Origin: Strongylocentrotus purpuratus
Taxonomy: Eukaryota; Echinodermata; Echinoidea; Camarodonta; Strongylocentrotidae
DNA: 64,000 bases
Assembly (NCBI RefSeq): GCF_000002235.5
Contig: NW_022145549.1
Location: 808,501 to 872,500, forward strand
Direction of reading: 5' to 3'
How positions within the stretch are numbered: the first letter of the stretch is position 1; each line of letters opens with the position of its first letter. The notes under the pieces are model-generated. The model had not been told where the DNA came from. It saw nothing but the letters and a program-made list of their open reading frames with translations, and made no database searches. Below are positions 9,536 through 21,540 of this stretch, piece by piece. A program made the translations under genes and the position numbers.

Positions 9536-10600
9536 CCATTCGTTTCTATCATTATGACAAAATAATCGATTTGTAAAAACTCATTTATTATTATTGGATA
9601 GGCCAATCTATTTTACGTTTTATTGAAAAGGCTTTCCTGATTTATTTCAGCTTGTAAATCTGATTTAGATTATTTAATAACGAAATAAATAGACAAATTA
9701 ATTGAAAACAAATATATAGTTTTGAAGACAGAACTATGTCAAGAGATCAATAATTAGTTTTAATCAATGACATTAATCTTGATTATCAATTCAACATCAA
9801 AGAGATAAAATGTGTCAAAAGGACTTGTTACACAATATAAATATGTGACCAAAACTAGGTTTTCAAATCCTTCAGACGTTAATATATAAATTAAGTCAAC
9901 GAACGGATGGCAACATTAATTACAATTGTTATCATAATAACTCCCTTCATCTGTCATAAATCACTGTACATTTGGCAATAACTGCTTACTTTAAATTTAG
10001 TTCTCCAAAATCATACAAGTTCACAATTACTTAGAGGATATGTTAGAGCTCGCAATTTCTTAGCATAAGTATGATGTAGACAAAATAAGTCTCAATAATC
10101 AAAAGCAATGATAGAAATACTCACACTGTATAACGGGAAATGATTTAGGGTTCTTGGAGAGATGCACACGCTCAACCTGTTTCCCCAAAGATGTTTGGCG
10201 AATGAAGTGCTGAGTTAGACAAGTGATTATCAATTTCATAATGTAATTAGAGAAAGGTATGATATTCTTCGCAATTTGCGCATGCGTGGTCTAAACTCAA
10301 ATAAGGAAAACAAGAAGTATTGATGCAAAACAGATAAAAGGGAAACCCAAGAAAAGAAAAAGAAGAAATGGGGAAGTGGTGTACATGTAGTCATAGGCTC
10401 CATGCCAATAGATTATTGATAAAACATCTAGTCAGATATGACTTTCCCTTTCTGACAATATTATATTTTTAATTTTACATTGTTCCGCATTTTATGACAA
10501 TATTTTTAATTGTACATTGTTCCGCCTTTTATGACAATATTTTCAATCGATATTATTCCTTCAGGTGCTTTTACAGTAATTCATTACTGCATATAAATAG
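9536..10600. other. AT-rich spacer, nothing recognised
   Basis: About 1.1 kb of AT-rich sequence with no open frame, splice-supported exon or repeat structure that I can support on either strand. Confidence 0.5.
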
Positions 10601-10603
10601 TGG

Positions 10604-10745
10604 TGATGTCGTGGTCTAGTGGTTCATTCACTTGACTCTCAATCCCAGGGTTATGGGTTCCAATCCAAGTCGACATTAACGTTCTTCGGCAAGACATTAA
10701 TCCACAGCTGGAACACTGGATATATACTGGGACCGGTAATAGAAT
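10604..10745 (+). repeat. tRNA-derived SINE (family 1)
   Basis: GATGTCGTGGTCTAGTGGTT is an A-box-type tRNA head and GGGTTATGGGTTCCAATCC a degenerate B box. The tRNA part is followed by TTCTTCGGCAAGACATTAATC, the body motif also seen at 43395-43540 and, reversed, at 26080-26195. Confidence 0.65.
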
Positions 10746-11545
10746 ACTATTTCCACTACAAGATAAATTATTTGGTTTAAGATGTTCAAATAATCATGCA
10801 TTGAATTGTATACTAATTGTGGTTCGACAGAGGTTGTATACTTGTAAAATAAATTAGCAAAATTGTCTGATTTTGATAATATCAGAGTTTCACTTATAAA
10901 TTATTTCAGAAATCAAAAGTATATTGAATTCGAATTGAAGAAATAACACATTCACAATAAAATGGTTTTAATTCAGGACTTTGTTTATAAAAACGGATAT
11001 TCGTCTATATTTTTGGCCTGCATAATTATTTTTAGATGAAGATTCCTGTTATGACACAAATTCAGTTTAGGGGAACTACGAGTGATTTAATATCATCTAT
11101 TTCTTTGTCTACCCTTTAAGGAAGAGGCTCATCAGACTTTTGTTACATAGTAAATGGATAACACGGGAAGTGACGTGAGTAAATCAATGGATATGTCTGG
11201 AGTTAGCGTTTGACCTCAAATAACCAATGTTTTTTCTTTTTTCTTTTTTTTTTTACAAAGAAAAGTCGCCTCGCACTCATTACTGTGCATTTGACAGTTA
11301 ACTACCCTCAAGGCGCGGTGATATAGAGCACCGTGAATAAAAGTTTTGTGTTCCTTTTGAAGAAGAAAAAATCCGCCCGTTTATTACAGAATGCACTTAT
11401 GTGTTAGTAGCTTCATGGTTGATGCATAAATGAATGATTACATAACTTTCATGAAGGCTTAGCGAGTTTTGGGGCGCCTTGTCATGGCTGTGGGCGCTCG
11501 GTCGCATGTTTCAGGGTGGTGCTATGCGGCCTTTCATCGGTGCAA
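10746..11545. other. AT-rich spacer, no gene seen
   Basis: No supported coding sequence. A T-rich tract sits at 11232-11255. The open frame at 11469-11684 overlaps a MITE and resembles nothing recognisable. Confidence 0.5.
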
Positions 11546-11661
11546 TAGGGACCTTTCGATTTGCACGAAGACAATGTGGATTGCTACGGTCGACGTCCTT
11601 TTAATGCACTGCCTTGAATGGACGTCACACGTATCAGTCCACGCAAATCTAAAAGTCCCTA
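11546..11661. mobile_element. Short MITE with TAGGGAC/GTCCCTA ends
   Basis: TAGGGACCTTTCGATTTGC at the left and GCAAATCTAAAAGTCCCTA at the right form imperfect 19-bp inverted repeats 116 bp apart, and GACGTCC/GGACGTC pair inside. TA at each edge suggests a Tc1/mariner-type target. Confidence 0.6.
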
Positions 11662-11716
11662 ATGATGGGGCTTGCCTGACGTAGCAGTAACTATTGTGTT
11701 AGTGGGTGGGTTATTT

Positions 11717-13325
11717 ATTTATTTATTGTGGTATAAAAAACATTGTACCTGGCAGCTTTTCGGCTGAATTGAGTGCAATTTACGTAAGTATTAACACAAG
11801 GATACTGCACAAAATACAATAGTATTTCAAAGTCATTAAAAATAGTACATTCAGAACAAACAATTATAGGTACACCTTAGATCAAAGAATATTGATGGTG
11901 GGATAACGGAAGTGGGTAATGGATGTGGAAAAATAAGTGTTTTATATGACTTTAAAAGCAAATTCATAGGAGGAATATAACAGTTGAATAAATTAGGATC
12001 AGTGCTAAGAAAAATTATCTGTTGTGCATGCTTCAAAGTAGGCCTACAATGTCATGTGAGCAAGGTACATGTATATGGAGAACAAAATAGAAGTGTAATT
12101 CACCTAAGACGCTTGGAGAGTGAAATTATAGTTTCACTTCCTATTATTGGCTAATAGAGAATATGGTTGGTAATGCAATATTGAAATTAATATAATCCGT
12201 ATAAACAAAACAGTAAACCTTCAGTAAACGATATAAGTTTTCATTCAAGCACATCTATAAGATAACAATTTGATTTACGTATGTGCTCAGCATTTATGAA
12301 CAAACGATCTGTCTTTACATTATTCCAGTTTTGAATTGAGTAACCTCACAATGAAGGGGAGTGCGCTCTTTCTATAGCGCTCATTTTTGCATTTGATTTC
12401 GGAATAGTCATTAGCGTTGTGCAGGTTGCGGGAAGTGCGGGAAGCTCGCGTAGGGGGAGCCAGTGATAGAAGGGGGCGTTTCCTTTGTGAGGTTACTCGC
12501 AAATTTCTTTGTTAACCTTTCCCTCCTCTCCTCCAGTGTGGGAAGGTCAAGAACATTGAGGGCATCATCATAACTCGTGTATCTTTGGCCAAGCATGAGG
12601 CGACACGCTCGTTTCTGAATTCTCTCTATCAATTTCTTGTCTGCCCTAGTCAAACCTGAATGCCAAACAGGTGCGCAATATTCGACTTTCGGGCGCACGT
12701 ACGAACAATACACAACTTTCAGATCCTCAACAGGTAGCCGAAAACCTTTCAAGATACGCATCATGTGTAGCCTCATGCTTGCCGCCTTGACCATTTCTGT
12801 GACATGATATGACCATATTAAGTCCTCCTGTACAAACACACCCAAAAGCTTAATTAGTAGTTGTACTTCACTCATTTCCAGGTCACCAATTTTTAATTTT
12901 GGGACGGTTGCCTGGTTTCTCATGAACTGAATGGTCATGAAGACACATTTGCTAGGGTTCAGTTTCGTGCTATTGTCTTTGGTCCATTTCTCAAGATCAT
13001 TTACCACTTCTTGGATTTTAGGTTGATCCGTTGCCTTCCTACATTCAAGCAGGGAGAGGTCGTCGACGTATTTCCAACATTGAACATCACTGTCCTTAAA
13101 CACGTCGTTGATAATGCAGAGAAAGATAAGCGGCCCAAGTCGAGTGCCCTGTGGCGCACCTGCCGAGATCTCCATCCAGTCAGAGAGCTGTGACATGTAG
13201 CGCACACATTGTTCTCGATTGGAAAGGAAGCTGGAAATCCATGTCACCAAAGACGGGGATGCCCCCATTTCGAGTAGTTTCCTAATCGCTAGTCCATGAT
13301 CTATTCTGTCGAAAGCTTTTGGTTG
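11717..13325 (-). mobile_element. 5'-truncated CR1/Jockey-type LINE
   Basis: Minus-strand non-LTR retrotransposon fragment. It starts inside reverse transcriptase at KAFDRIDHG (about 13320) and continues with SAGAPQGTRLGPLIF, the YVDD active-site box, LNPSKC, KLLGV and then the C-terminal thumb with YCAPVWHSGLTRADKK and IQKRACR. The reading frame shifts near 12490; the adjoining frame supplies a plausible tail ending PFIVRLLNSKLE, stop near 12320. About 600 bp of 3' UTR follow, ending in ATAAATAAATAAATAA at 11720-11740, a CR1-like microsatellite tail. Everything N-terminal to reverse transcriptase motif 2 (including the endonuclease) is missing, so it is dead on arrival. Confidence 0.85.
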
Positions 13326-14760
13326 GTGGCATTGTTGCCCCCAGCCTGAACTCGGTTGACTTCACAATCTGCTGCAGTCGATCTTGATCTGGTTATGCAC
13401 ATACTATAACTGGATTATTGTGCACCATCTTTGGGGTGTTGCCAATTTGAGATATGTTTTCCAAATCATTAGGAGTAGTCACAACAATGTAATTGTTTGG
13501 CCAATTATCAAACGATAATTATGTGTCTTTTGTATTGGTTTTTTTCCCTATTTATTACCTTGAATATATGTTTGTTTACTTTTTGCTTGTGGAGGAGAAA
13601 ATATGGAGACAAAATCCACATTTACCTTTTGACTTTTATAGTCTGTAAATAGGCCTACATTAAAAACAGCAAACATTACATTCCTTTTTTTATATAAACA
13701 TTGAGACTAAAATTAAAACTAAAATACTATTGATGAGAGCATGATCTCTTTAAAAGTACTCTGTCCCATTTGCAGGCCCCATAAATGAAAAGGTTAAATT
13801 CCAATGACATTTGAAAGACAATGCTAATTTAGAACTTCCCTCAAAACAGAAGGGCTTGAAAATGGCTTTTAGTGGGAAAATAACGACCGTTAGTTGTCGA
13901 ATCGACATAATTGATCGCAAATCACCTAAGTAATTTGACTTTCAATTTGACTAGTAGTTTGACTTTCAGACCCTTTTACCTAGTAGTTGCGCGTTTTGTG
14001 CTGCACAAAGATTCAATCAGTTTAATGTTGGCCATCACCAGTAGTGGGTTATTGATATAGGCAAATACTCATGCACCTGTTACAGCTCATTTTATGTATA
14101 TGTTATTACCAAAGAAAAAAAATCATTCAGTCACTCAATAGTGTCTGACAGTGAAGTCTAGAAGGTAAAAGGGGTTTCCTTGCATAATTTGAATACGAGG
14201 ACACTAGTACTGCTAATGTTTAAATTTCACAGATAGGACGTACATGACATATTCATAATTCCTGCAAAGTTCAATAGAATTTGATGTTGGCTGCAAAAGG
14301 GACATAGTATATGTAAAGACAAGAGAGGATAAATGCCTCGGGGTACCATTTGAATAACTTACACAACATATTAACAAGTCAAATAAAAAGAGGGCTAAAA
14401 ATATAACTTGAACGTAACCATGGAAACTTGCAGAACCAAAAATAATCCACCGGGGTGACATCCTGTGTTTCGGTATACCTGGTTTTTAAACAAAACAACA
14501 TTTCCTGTCTCCTTCCTATCAATTCATAATCACTGCAAGAAGGAATAGCGAAGGTCAATCTCGAAATGTTACAACACAAAGCCATGTCAACATAAATTAT
14601 TAGTTTTAAAGTTAGTGTTGCTGCATACAAACAAAGATGGTTGTGTGACTTCGTGAAGAGTTCTAAATGTATTATTCGCTCTAGCTTTGCCAAAGCCACG
14701 AATGTGCATTACTAGAAAATATTGCTAGTAGTATATGTCAGAGAGTGAAAATAAATTAAA
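13326..14760. other. Intergenic, no gene seen
   Basis: AT-rich DNA between the truncated LINE and the SRCR gene. Two minus-strand open frames around 14213-14699 overlap each other and show no recognisable domain, so neither is called a gene. Confidence 0.5.
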
Positions 14761-14939
14761 TTTTAACGCTTGTTCTGTCCGATGCCGAAATATTATCATC
14801 TAAGTTCGGGATACCAGTAGGAAAGCCGTGCCATAGATGTGGATCTGACAAATCAAATTGGTACTCTTGGATGAATGTGGTCGTTTTTATATGATTGGAT
14901 AATTACAGGTTACTACGTCATAGTCTCTACTTAAACAAC

Positions 14940-15003
14940 ATGCGAAGTTTGGTTGTTGGTTGTATTTGTGTGTTCACGTTTGTAGCTATTTCACGAAGCG
15001 CAG
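14940..15003 (+). CDS. SRCR receptor, exon 1 (signal peptide)
   Basis: First coding exon of a predicted cell-surface scavenger-receptor-cysteine-rich protein. The ATG at 14940 opens MRSLVVGCICVFTFVAISRS, a textbook hydrophobic signal peptide, and a GTAGGA donor follows in phase 1. Joining nine exons (14940-15003, 15824-16183, 16923-17288, 17743-18066, 18794-19108, 19663-20013, 20986-21351, 22670-22747, 23140-23294) gives 2379 nt, an exact multiple of three: 792 aa plus stop. The order is signal peptide, six SRCR domains, Ser/Thr-rich linker, one membrane helix and a tail of about 30 residues. All introns are phase 1, the rule for shuffled extracellular modules. SRCR receptors of this layout bind microbial or extracellular ligands; sea urchins carry very large sets expressed in coelomocytes. 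Function here is inferred from family only. The tail has no obvious kinase, ITAM or death-domain motif, so signalling would need a partner. Confidence 0.85.
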
Positions 15004-15087
15004 GTAGGAATCAATATTTATGTCTAATTGATTGACTGATTTTTATTCGCTAAGCTTCCAACATACAACAATATAGAGTACCGAAGC

Positions 15088-15334
15088 TGTGACGTCATAC
15101 AAATCTATTTTTAGAATTTCTCTATTCTTTCTTCATTTTCGGAAAGAGCATCAAGTTAGGAGCCAGAGCAAATAACACTGAGTTGCTATGGGAAATCTTT
15201 TTATTTAGATGGTCATATCTCAGCCAATTACATATTCAATTACTTTTCGACATTTGGACATTATTGTTGATGCTCTTTCAGAAAATGAAGAAAAAATTGA
15301 GAAATTCTAAAAATAGATTTTTGATGACGTCACA
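15088..15334. mobile_element. MITE with TIRs of about 65 bp
   Basis: TGTGACGTCATACAAATC... at the left is answered by ...GATTTTTGATGACGTCACA at the right, and the pairing continues inward through AGAATTTCTC/GAGAAATTCT and GAGCATCAA/TTGATGCTC. It occupies about 250 bp of SRCR intron 1. Non-coding. No clear target duplication was seen, so the class is open. Confidence 0.75.
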
Positions 15335-15823
15335 CTTCACCACTCAAGAATATACAAGAATAACAGATCAAAATTAAGTCATCTTAAACAGGATAACCCA
15401 CGAAAGCTCAAGAGCTTATTTACAGTGAATAAATAAATATCACGGGATCGATAGTAAATACAAGTTTTATGATATTCCTTCGTTTGCCCCCTCTCTTAAT
15501 TTTGAAAATGTACAAATATTCTCTATTTCTTGTTGTATGCAATTTCTCAAATGTTGTACGTCCAACAATTTTGGCTGACCATGTCTTATCCAAGATATAT
15601 CAGTTACAATGAGTGAAAAAATAGATGAATTAGTGAATAACTAATACCTTGATATTAATTACCCAAATTGGCTTTTTCAAATAAATTTCTTATGACCTTC
15701 AATCTCTTTTGTATTAAGCATATTCATCTTTGGCTTGATGATGGTAATGATTATTTGGAATGATGACGATTGCTGAAATGAAAGTAGATTTAACGCTTAA
15801 TTTGTTTTTGTACATTTAAAAAG

Positions 15824-16183
15824 GTTATAGCAGGGCACATCCAAATGGAATTCGACTAGTGGGTGGAAACGATCAATATGAAGGACGAGTTGAGATCTTC
15901 TACCTCGGTGTATGGTCAACTGTGTGTGACGATTACTTCTATGCCGAGGCAGCTAACGTACTGTGTAGGATGCTGGGTTTCACCTCGGCCACTAGTTCTT
16001 ACTGCTGCTCTAAATTCGGACAGGGATCTGGGGAAACTATATTTAGTAATGTCTACTGCGAAGGACACGAAACTAATATCTCGGAATGCAGATATAGTTT
16101 TTATTCTGCGGCGGTAGTTTCCTCTTCCGATTCGAAGTACTCATGTGATCATTCGGAAGATGTTGCTTTAGTATGCGATCCCG
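15824..16183 (+). CDS. SRCR receptor, exon 2 (SRCR domain 1)
   Basis: 360-nt exon, phase 1 to phase 1. Of the possible acceptors, only TTTAAAAAG just before 15824 restores the frame from the signal-peptide exon, giving GYSRAHPNGIRLVGG. The domain has RLVGG, the GRVEIFYLGVWSTVCDD core, NVLCRMLGF and a C-terminal CDHSEDVALVC. Eight cysteines, including an adjacent CC pair, put it nearer group B. Donor GTGAGTAG. Confidence 0.9.
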
Positions 16184-16922
16184 GTGAGTAGGGCGTGTTT
16201 TTTAAATCAAGTTTTATCACATCTTCGTTTTATTAACATCCCGTTCCGATTGATTATGCTCTCGGGCAAATGCCATATCTAGACTTGAGTGATCTCTGAT
16301 TAAACAAAAAACAGGCCATTTCTTTTTTCAACATATTTTCCCTTCCGTAGGGTTTTATTATTATTATGTAAACAAAGAACAAATTTATAAATGATTGAGT
16401 ATGATGTTTGTAATACAAATTAAATCTGATCACGACACATGAAATGATGAACAAATATAGCAAAATATATATTTATCAAATTTCAATTGTACATATATTA
16501 CAAAAATACTCAAATACTTGGTAAACAGAAACTTTTTTTCAGGAATTTTTTTTCTTTTTAATTTGTTCGTGCAATATATATTTCCATATCATAATTCGAT
16601 TCGATTGTCACCATATACGATTGCCTTGGCTTTTATTTCATCAAAATCTATAGGGCTAGGGTCATTGTTAAAAAAAAAGGTTAGGTTTAGGGTTAGGGGT
16701 AAAACATTTTATTTGTCCAGGTTCACGGTGATATAGTGTAGTACATTGCCTAGGGAGCATCTGTCGCCCGAGCCTGCGTCGTAAAAACCTTGATTTAACT
16801 ATCTTTTTAAACACTGGTTTCACGACGCATGTGCTTTTCTTGTATATGCAATAATTAGATAATCGTTATTTGTGTCTCTTCTTTGTCATGCATCACGTTC
16901 GCATTCCTCCTTCTTTTTGCAG

Positions 16923-17288
16923 GTAACGTTGAAAGCAACTCGTTTGACATTCGACTCGTAGGTGGAGAAACTCCATTTGATGGCAGGGTGGAGATTTACC
17001 ACGAAGGCTCCTGGGCAACTGTCTGTGACGAACGTATACGCACCCAAGAGGCAAACGTCCTGTGTAGGATGCTCGGGCACATCTCGGCCAGTAGCTATCA
17101 CTGCTGCGCGGAATTCGGTAGAGGGGTTGGCGATAACGTGATGAGGGATATACAATGTGAAGGGAGCGAGTTTAATATTACGGAGTGCGAGTTTAGTCAT
17201 CTTCCACACCAACCCGGCTACTCTTCATCTGATTTTACGGGCGAGTACTGCGACCATTCGGATGATCTAGGACTAGTATGCATACCAG
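16923..17288 (+). CDS. SRCR receptor, exon 3 (SRCR domain 2)
   Basis: 366-nt exon after CTTCTTTTTGCAG, donor GTAAATAA, phases 1-1. It begins GNVESNSFDIRLVGGE, then GRVEIYHEGSWATVCDE, NVLCRMLG, SSYHCCAEFGRG, FNITEC and YCDHSDDLGLVC. Eight cysteines with the same CC pair as domain 1, and a strong overall resemblance to domain 1, suggest that domains 1 and 2 arose by recent internal duplication. Confidence 0.9.
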
Positions 17289-17742
17289 GTAAATAAAGTT
17301 AGTCCATGTAAAACAAGAAAATGGAAGAGAGGCAAAGGGTCCATACTGGGGGAAACCCCTGTTTTTACAACGACACTTTGAAGAGGCAGTTAAAATTAAT
17401 TCCAGCCGTTCTTAGGAAAGCCTCATATAGAGCCTCACAGAAATGACGTTCTATAGCATCAAATATGGCAGAAACAGAGCGCCGTCAAGCTGTTGAGAGC
17501 GATGTCGAGAATTTCACAGCAATTTGCTCTCATGAATACAATGTATGTGGCTTCCGCAGAGCCAGTTCAGAAAACATTGGATGGCTATCGTTATCGACAC
17601 GATGGACTGCCATCAATGTAAAGAGAGAAAAGGCGAGAATTGTATTGTTTATTCAAGGTTTTGTATAAAAAGACTAACTTTCCGACGCAAAAAAAAAACA
17701 ACCAAATTTATATTTAGCGATTAATTTTTCATCAAAATGCAG

Positions 17743-18066
17743 GTGAAGTACGAATCCGGAACGGTTCAAAACGCCTCGGTCACCAGAAGGGCAGAGTAGA
17801 ACTGTTGCAAGGACACAAATGGAAAGCTTTCTGCACCGAATCCATGGACCTCAATCTCGCCATCGTCCTATGCCGGATGCTTGGAGAACATACCGCTAAG
17901 TCCTACTATGATATGGAGTTGTTGGACAATGAAGAGGGCGCTGTTCTTAACGTCACCTACGTGTGTCAGGGCAACGAAGACAGTGTAGCCGATTGTGAGG
18001 AGCAGAGTAGAGCGGCTGTCAATTGCAGTAGGGACCAACGGATAGCAGGGATTACGTGCACCAGTC
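17743..18066 (+). CDS. SRCR receptor, exon 4 (SRCR domain 3, divergent)
   Basis: 324-nt exon after TCAAAATGCAG, donor GTAAGTT. It starts GEVRIRNGSKRLGHQKGRVE, continues KWKAFCTESMDLNLAIVLCR and ends RIAGITCTS. It has six cysteines and lacks the usual W-GTVCDD form (FCTES instead) and the RLVGG opening, so it is a diverged domain. Two N-linked sequons (NVT, NCS) are visible. Phases 1-1. Confidence 0.85.
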
Positions 18067-18793
18067 GTAAGTTAAAAATTTCCCTTTTCCCTTCAACCTT
18101 TCCGCACCACACTTTAATATCCAAAGACTCGAGAATTAAAATCCCTCCAGAATATACCCCTGGGTCCCGGTCATATCAAGAGTTCCGATTGGTCCAAATC
18201 AATCGCAATTCCTTCAATCAATCGCACGTTTGCAGTCCCCTGTCTCTTATGTTGCGATAGTTGCTATTGATATCAACTCTTTGTAAGACGGAGCCCTGGT
18301 TAGAAATGTAAAATGGACTTCGTAAAGCGAGACGTGGAAGTATGACGTCGCATGATGTTTGCAATAACACGAAGCATCTGAAAAGAAAAAAAAAAGATAT
18401 CACAATGTGACAGGAGGTTGTAAATGAGACTGTCTTTATATGCGAAATTTGGTTCCAACATAAAATACAAAACTGAGAAAGTTCTGAGTTCTTAGAAAAA
18501 ACAATAATGTTTGATGATCCTTATTCGTAACGTCAAATTCTAACGAAACGTGGTCTAGTTGTAATGTCGCCTTATGGGGTAATAAACTCACTATCTAAAC
18601 ATCCGAGTATAAAAGTTTCTTGTGATGTATTAAAATTAAAAAGCTGCGACTACAGCCGTTGGAAATAACATCTTGGTTCACCAAATATAGCCCGTAACCA
18701 GTGCAGGAAAGTGCCTTCTATTGTGTAACCCTCTGGTTTGTTGTACCCCATCATTTTGTCAAATATTTCAACTATAATCTTTTAAAACCATAG

Positions 18794-19108
18794 TCCCAGT
18801 CCGTCTTGTCTCTAAGAAGGACAACGAAGGAAGAGTCGAGGTCTACCATGGGAGATCATGGTCAGCGATCTGCTATACCTCGTGGAACATACAAGCCGCC
18901 GACGTTGTCTGCCGAATGTTGGGCTACACTGGCGCCTCTGCGGCTTTCCGTGACGAGGAATTACTTGAAGCGCCCTCTGCGAGCATCCTGTATGAGAGCA
19001 TCGAGTGTAACGGAACGGAAAGAAACGTTGCCCATTGCAACATGTCGGAGTCTCGGCGGGGAAGGTGTGACCTCGATGGATACGCAGCTGCTAGGTGTGC
19101 CGGAGAGG
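18794..19108 (+). CDS. SRCR receptor, exon 5 (SRCR domain 4, divergent)
   Basis: 315-nt exon after AAAACCATAG, donor GTAATGG. It has PVRLVSKKDNEGRVEVYHG, WSAICYTSWNIQAADVVCR, MLGYTGAS and YESIECNGTERNVAHC. Six cysteines; the CDD motif is replaced by CYT, and the final block is RCAGEG. It is followed by a GAGTTT pentad just inside the intron. Frame is set by the phase 1-1 rule and by strong homology. Confidence 0.85.
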
Positions 19109-19662
19109 GTAATGGAGTTTGAGTTTGAGTTTGAGTTTATTAACAACAAAAATAATAACAAGTAAAACAAACATAAAGTATCAAGGATGATTACATAAAA
19201 TATAACAATATAACACAAGATCGATAACATTATGATTATCATCTTCATCATATTATAGCTATATAATAGTGCAGGGTAAATGGAGCCCTTTCACATAAAA
19301 AAGAAAGATATGCTAAACAATTAGAAAACGAGGTAACAAATATAGGGTAAAATTACGTATGTTTCTCTTATCGTATTATATCAAAATAAGTATTTTAGTT
19401 ACCTTTGTAGGCCAACACGTGTAAAGTGCCTCTAGGGTATTGGGACAGCTGAAAATTCAAATTCCAGATTCATTTTCTCCAGCAATTGATATTTATTTTT
19501 TCGACTTTATTTCGTAAAATATTGTCGACGAACTTCCCGCTTATTAGAGATAACGCGAATTTGTTTGTTTACCTTTTAAGCCTACATTTATAAGCAATAT
19601 ACCCGTATTCTGCAAGAGATATATCACTGATAAGAAATTGATAGATTCATATTTTGCCCTAG

Positions 19663-20013
19663 TTGAGGTACCCGTGCGACTGTTTGGAGGAGCTGACTTT
19701 CATTCGGGAAGGGTCGAACTATTCTACTACGGCTCCTGGGGCACTGTGTGTGCTGCAGACGACCTCAGCACGACCTCCACGCCGCACTACGCCATGAACA
19801 TCGCAAACGTGATATGCCGGATGCTCGGGTTCCCGAGGGCGCTGTCTTACGAGTGCTGCGGCCACTACGGACAAGGTCTCGGAGGCATCTTTCTTGATAC
19901 TCTCAAATGCACTGGCAAGGAAGCCAACATCCTCGAATGCCCGCGGAGCGATCAAGGATTGCACAGGCGATGCCGTCATTTAATGGACCTTGGAGTAACT
20001 TGCCAGGAAAACG
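19663..20013 (+). CDS. SRCR receptor, exon 6 (SRCR domain 5)
   Basis: 351-nt exon after TTTGCCCTAG, donor GTTTGTC (weak after position +2). It starts VEVPVRLFGGADFHSGRVEL and contains GSWGTVCAADD, then an insertion STTSTPHYAMN before IANVICRMLGF, then the CC pair and DLGVTCQENG. Eight cysteines. The insertion between the first two cysteines is absent from the other five domains. Confidence 0.85.
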
Positions 20014-20985
20014 GTTTGTCTTCTCTGAAAATGCTATTACCGTAAAATTGTCTTTTGCCAGTGCAAGATAATGAGATTAGACTGTATTAAACCTACTAGG
20101 ACTACAACTATATAATATTAACTGGCCTTGAAGAAGATACCAGGATACTCTATCACCCTCTTACAAAAACATATTGACCGAGTCGAAGACGAGGTCAATA
20201 TGATTTCAGTAAGGGCACTATATCATTGTATCTCCCGAAAGATGAGCCAGTGAATATTTGAATTCCGTTGTAATCAAGAAAGGGTACATGCTGCTTGGAA
20301 GGTCCCGGATGTTAAATGGGACCAAGACGTATTGGGCTGAATATTGATCGCAATTTGTGTGGACAAATTCAACGGCGAAACCCGGAAGAGTGAAAATATC
20401 AGGAAATATTGCTCGCTTGAAACTGCTTGTTTGCGGACCGGGAAAAATATGCATTTTAATTCAAAGGTAAAATTACCCCTTACAAGTAATAGGGAATAAA
20501 AATAGATTGACACCTTCAAGGTCCGATTCGCAAAGTTGGTATTTCTTATTCTTATCTACTGTCATTTTGCTCTTTTCCTGCTTGTCATCTCTGCCAAAAC
20601 ACACCTTGAATTTCAACCAAATTTTGTGAAGTTTAGACTCAAAAGTTGAAAAGTACCGCATTGCTACTTATCATAACAGGGCCACATGTTTACAGGGAGG
20701 CAAATCCAATATTCTTTTCTCATAGGAAGGCAAACGAAAAGGGGGGTTGATACATGAAACGAATTCATAATGGCTACTACATTTTCAGGTTCCTTCTGAG
20801 AAAATAAATAAAGGGGACACCTTTTTTTTTGGGGGGGGGGGGAAGGGGATAGTAAAATGTCACTGGGGTGTGACCGTGGATACTGACGGGTTTTGCTCCA
20901 CCTACCCCTCCCCCCCCCCCGCCATTCCATATTTATGTAAATTTGCCTTTTCACCCTCTTTTTTTATTTTCTTTAAATTCAACAG

Positions 20986-21351
20986 TTGATTATCAAATCC
21001 GCCTGGTAGGGGGCGCATCAAAACTGGAGGGGCGAGTCGAAGTGAAGTCGGACAGCTCCTGGGGTACAATCTGCGATGACAACTGGGACTTGACAGACTC
21101 CGACGTGGTCTGCAGGATGCTCGGGTACGAGCGGGCAGAGAGCTACTTCTCCTGCGAGAAATACGAGAAGGTGTCCAAGCGGAAGCAGATCATTCTGGAC
21201 GAAGTTGAATGCGATGGAACCGAGGTGAACATCGGGCATTGTCGGGTCCAGCATTACCACGACTGTACGCATGATGAGGATGTCGGTGTAAAGTGTGTCG
21301 ATTGGACAACAGGCACCTCTTCAACACGGAGCTCTTCTACGAAAGCAGCTA
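20986..21351 (+). CDS. SRCR receptor, exon 7 (SRCR domain 6 and linker)
   Basis: 366-nt exon after AAATTCAACAG. It has VDYQIRLVGGASKLEGRVEV, WGTICDDNWDLTDSDVVCRM, a C-terminal CTHDEDVGVKC, then a Ser/Thr-rich stalk (TTGTSSTRSSSTKAA). The donor GTAAAGC in phase 1 was chosen because it matches the phase of every other intron. Reading on past it enters a repeat and a stop. The most canonical domain of the six; it keeps CDD. Confidence 0.85.
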
Positions 21352-21375
21352 GTAAAGCAAACTTAGATTATACCT

Positions 21376-21538
21376 GGGCCCCGTTGCACAAAACTTACCA
21401 TTAGTTGATGTTAGCTTTGCCATCAATGGTAACTACCATGGAAACCTTGGTTTTGATTGGCTGTTGAGTCCTGTTACCGTGGTATTTTCTATTTAAGGCA
21501 ACGTTACCACCAATGGAAAGTTTTATGCAACGGGGCTA
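21376..21538. mobile_element. MITE with GGGCCCCGTTGCA ends
   Basis: GGGCCCCGTTGCACAAAACTT at the left and AAGTTTTATGCAACGGGGC at the right are near-perfect inverted repeats, with inner CCATTAGTTGATGTTAGC-type sequence. This resembles widespread short deuterostome MITEs with GGCCCCGTT termini (from memory). It begins 25 bases after the donor of SRCR exon 7. Confidence 0.7.
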
Positions 21539-21540
21539 TG

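Noticed and set aside
11469-11684. 71-residue plus-strand open frame
   Set aside because: Overlaps the MITE at 11546-11661; no recognisable domain or splice context.
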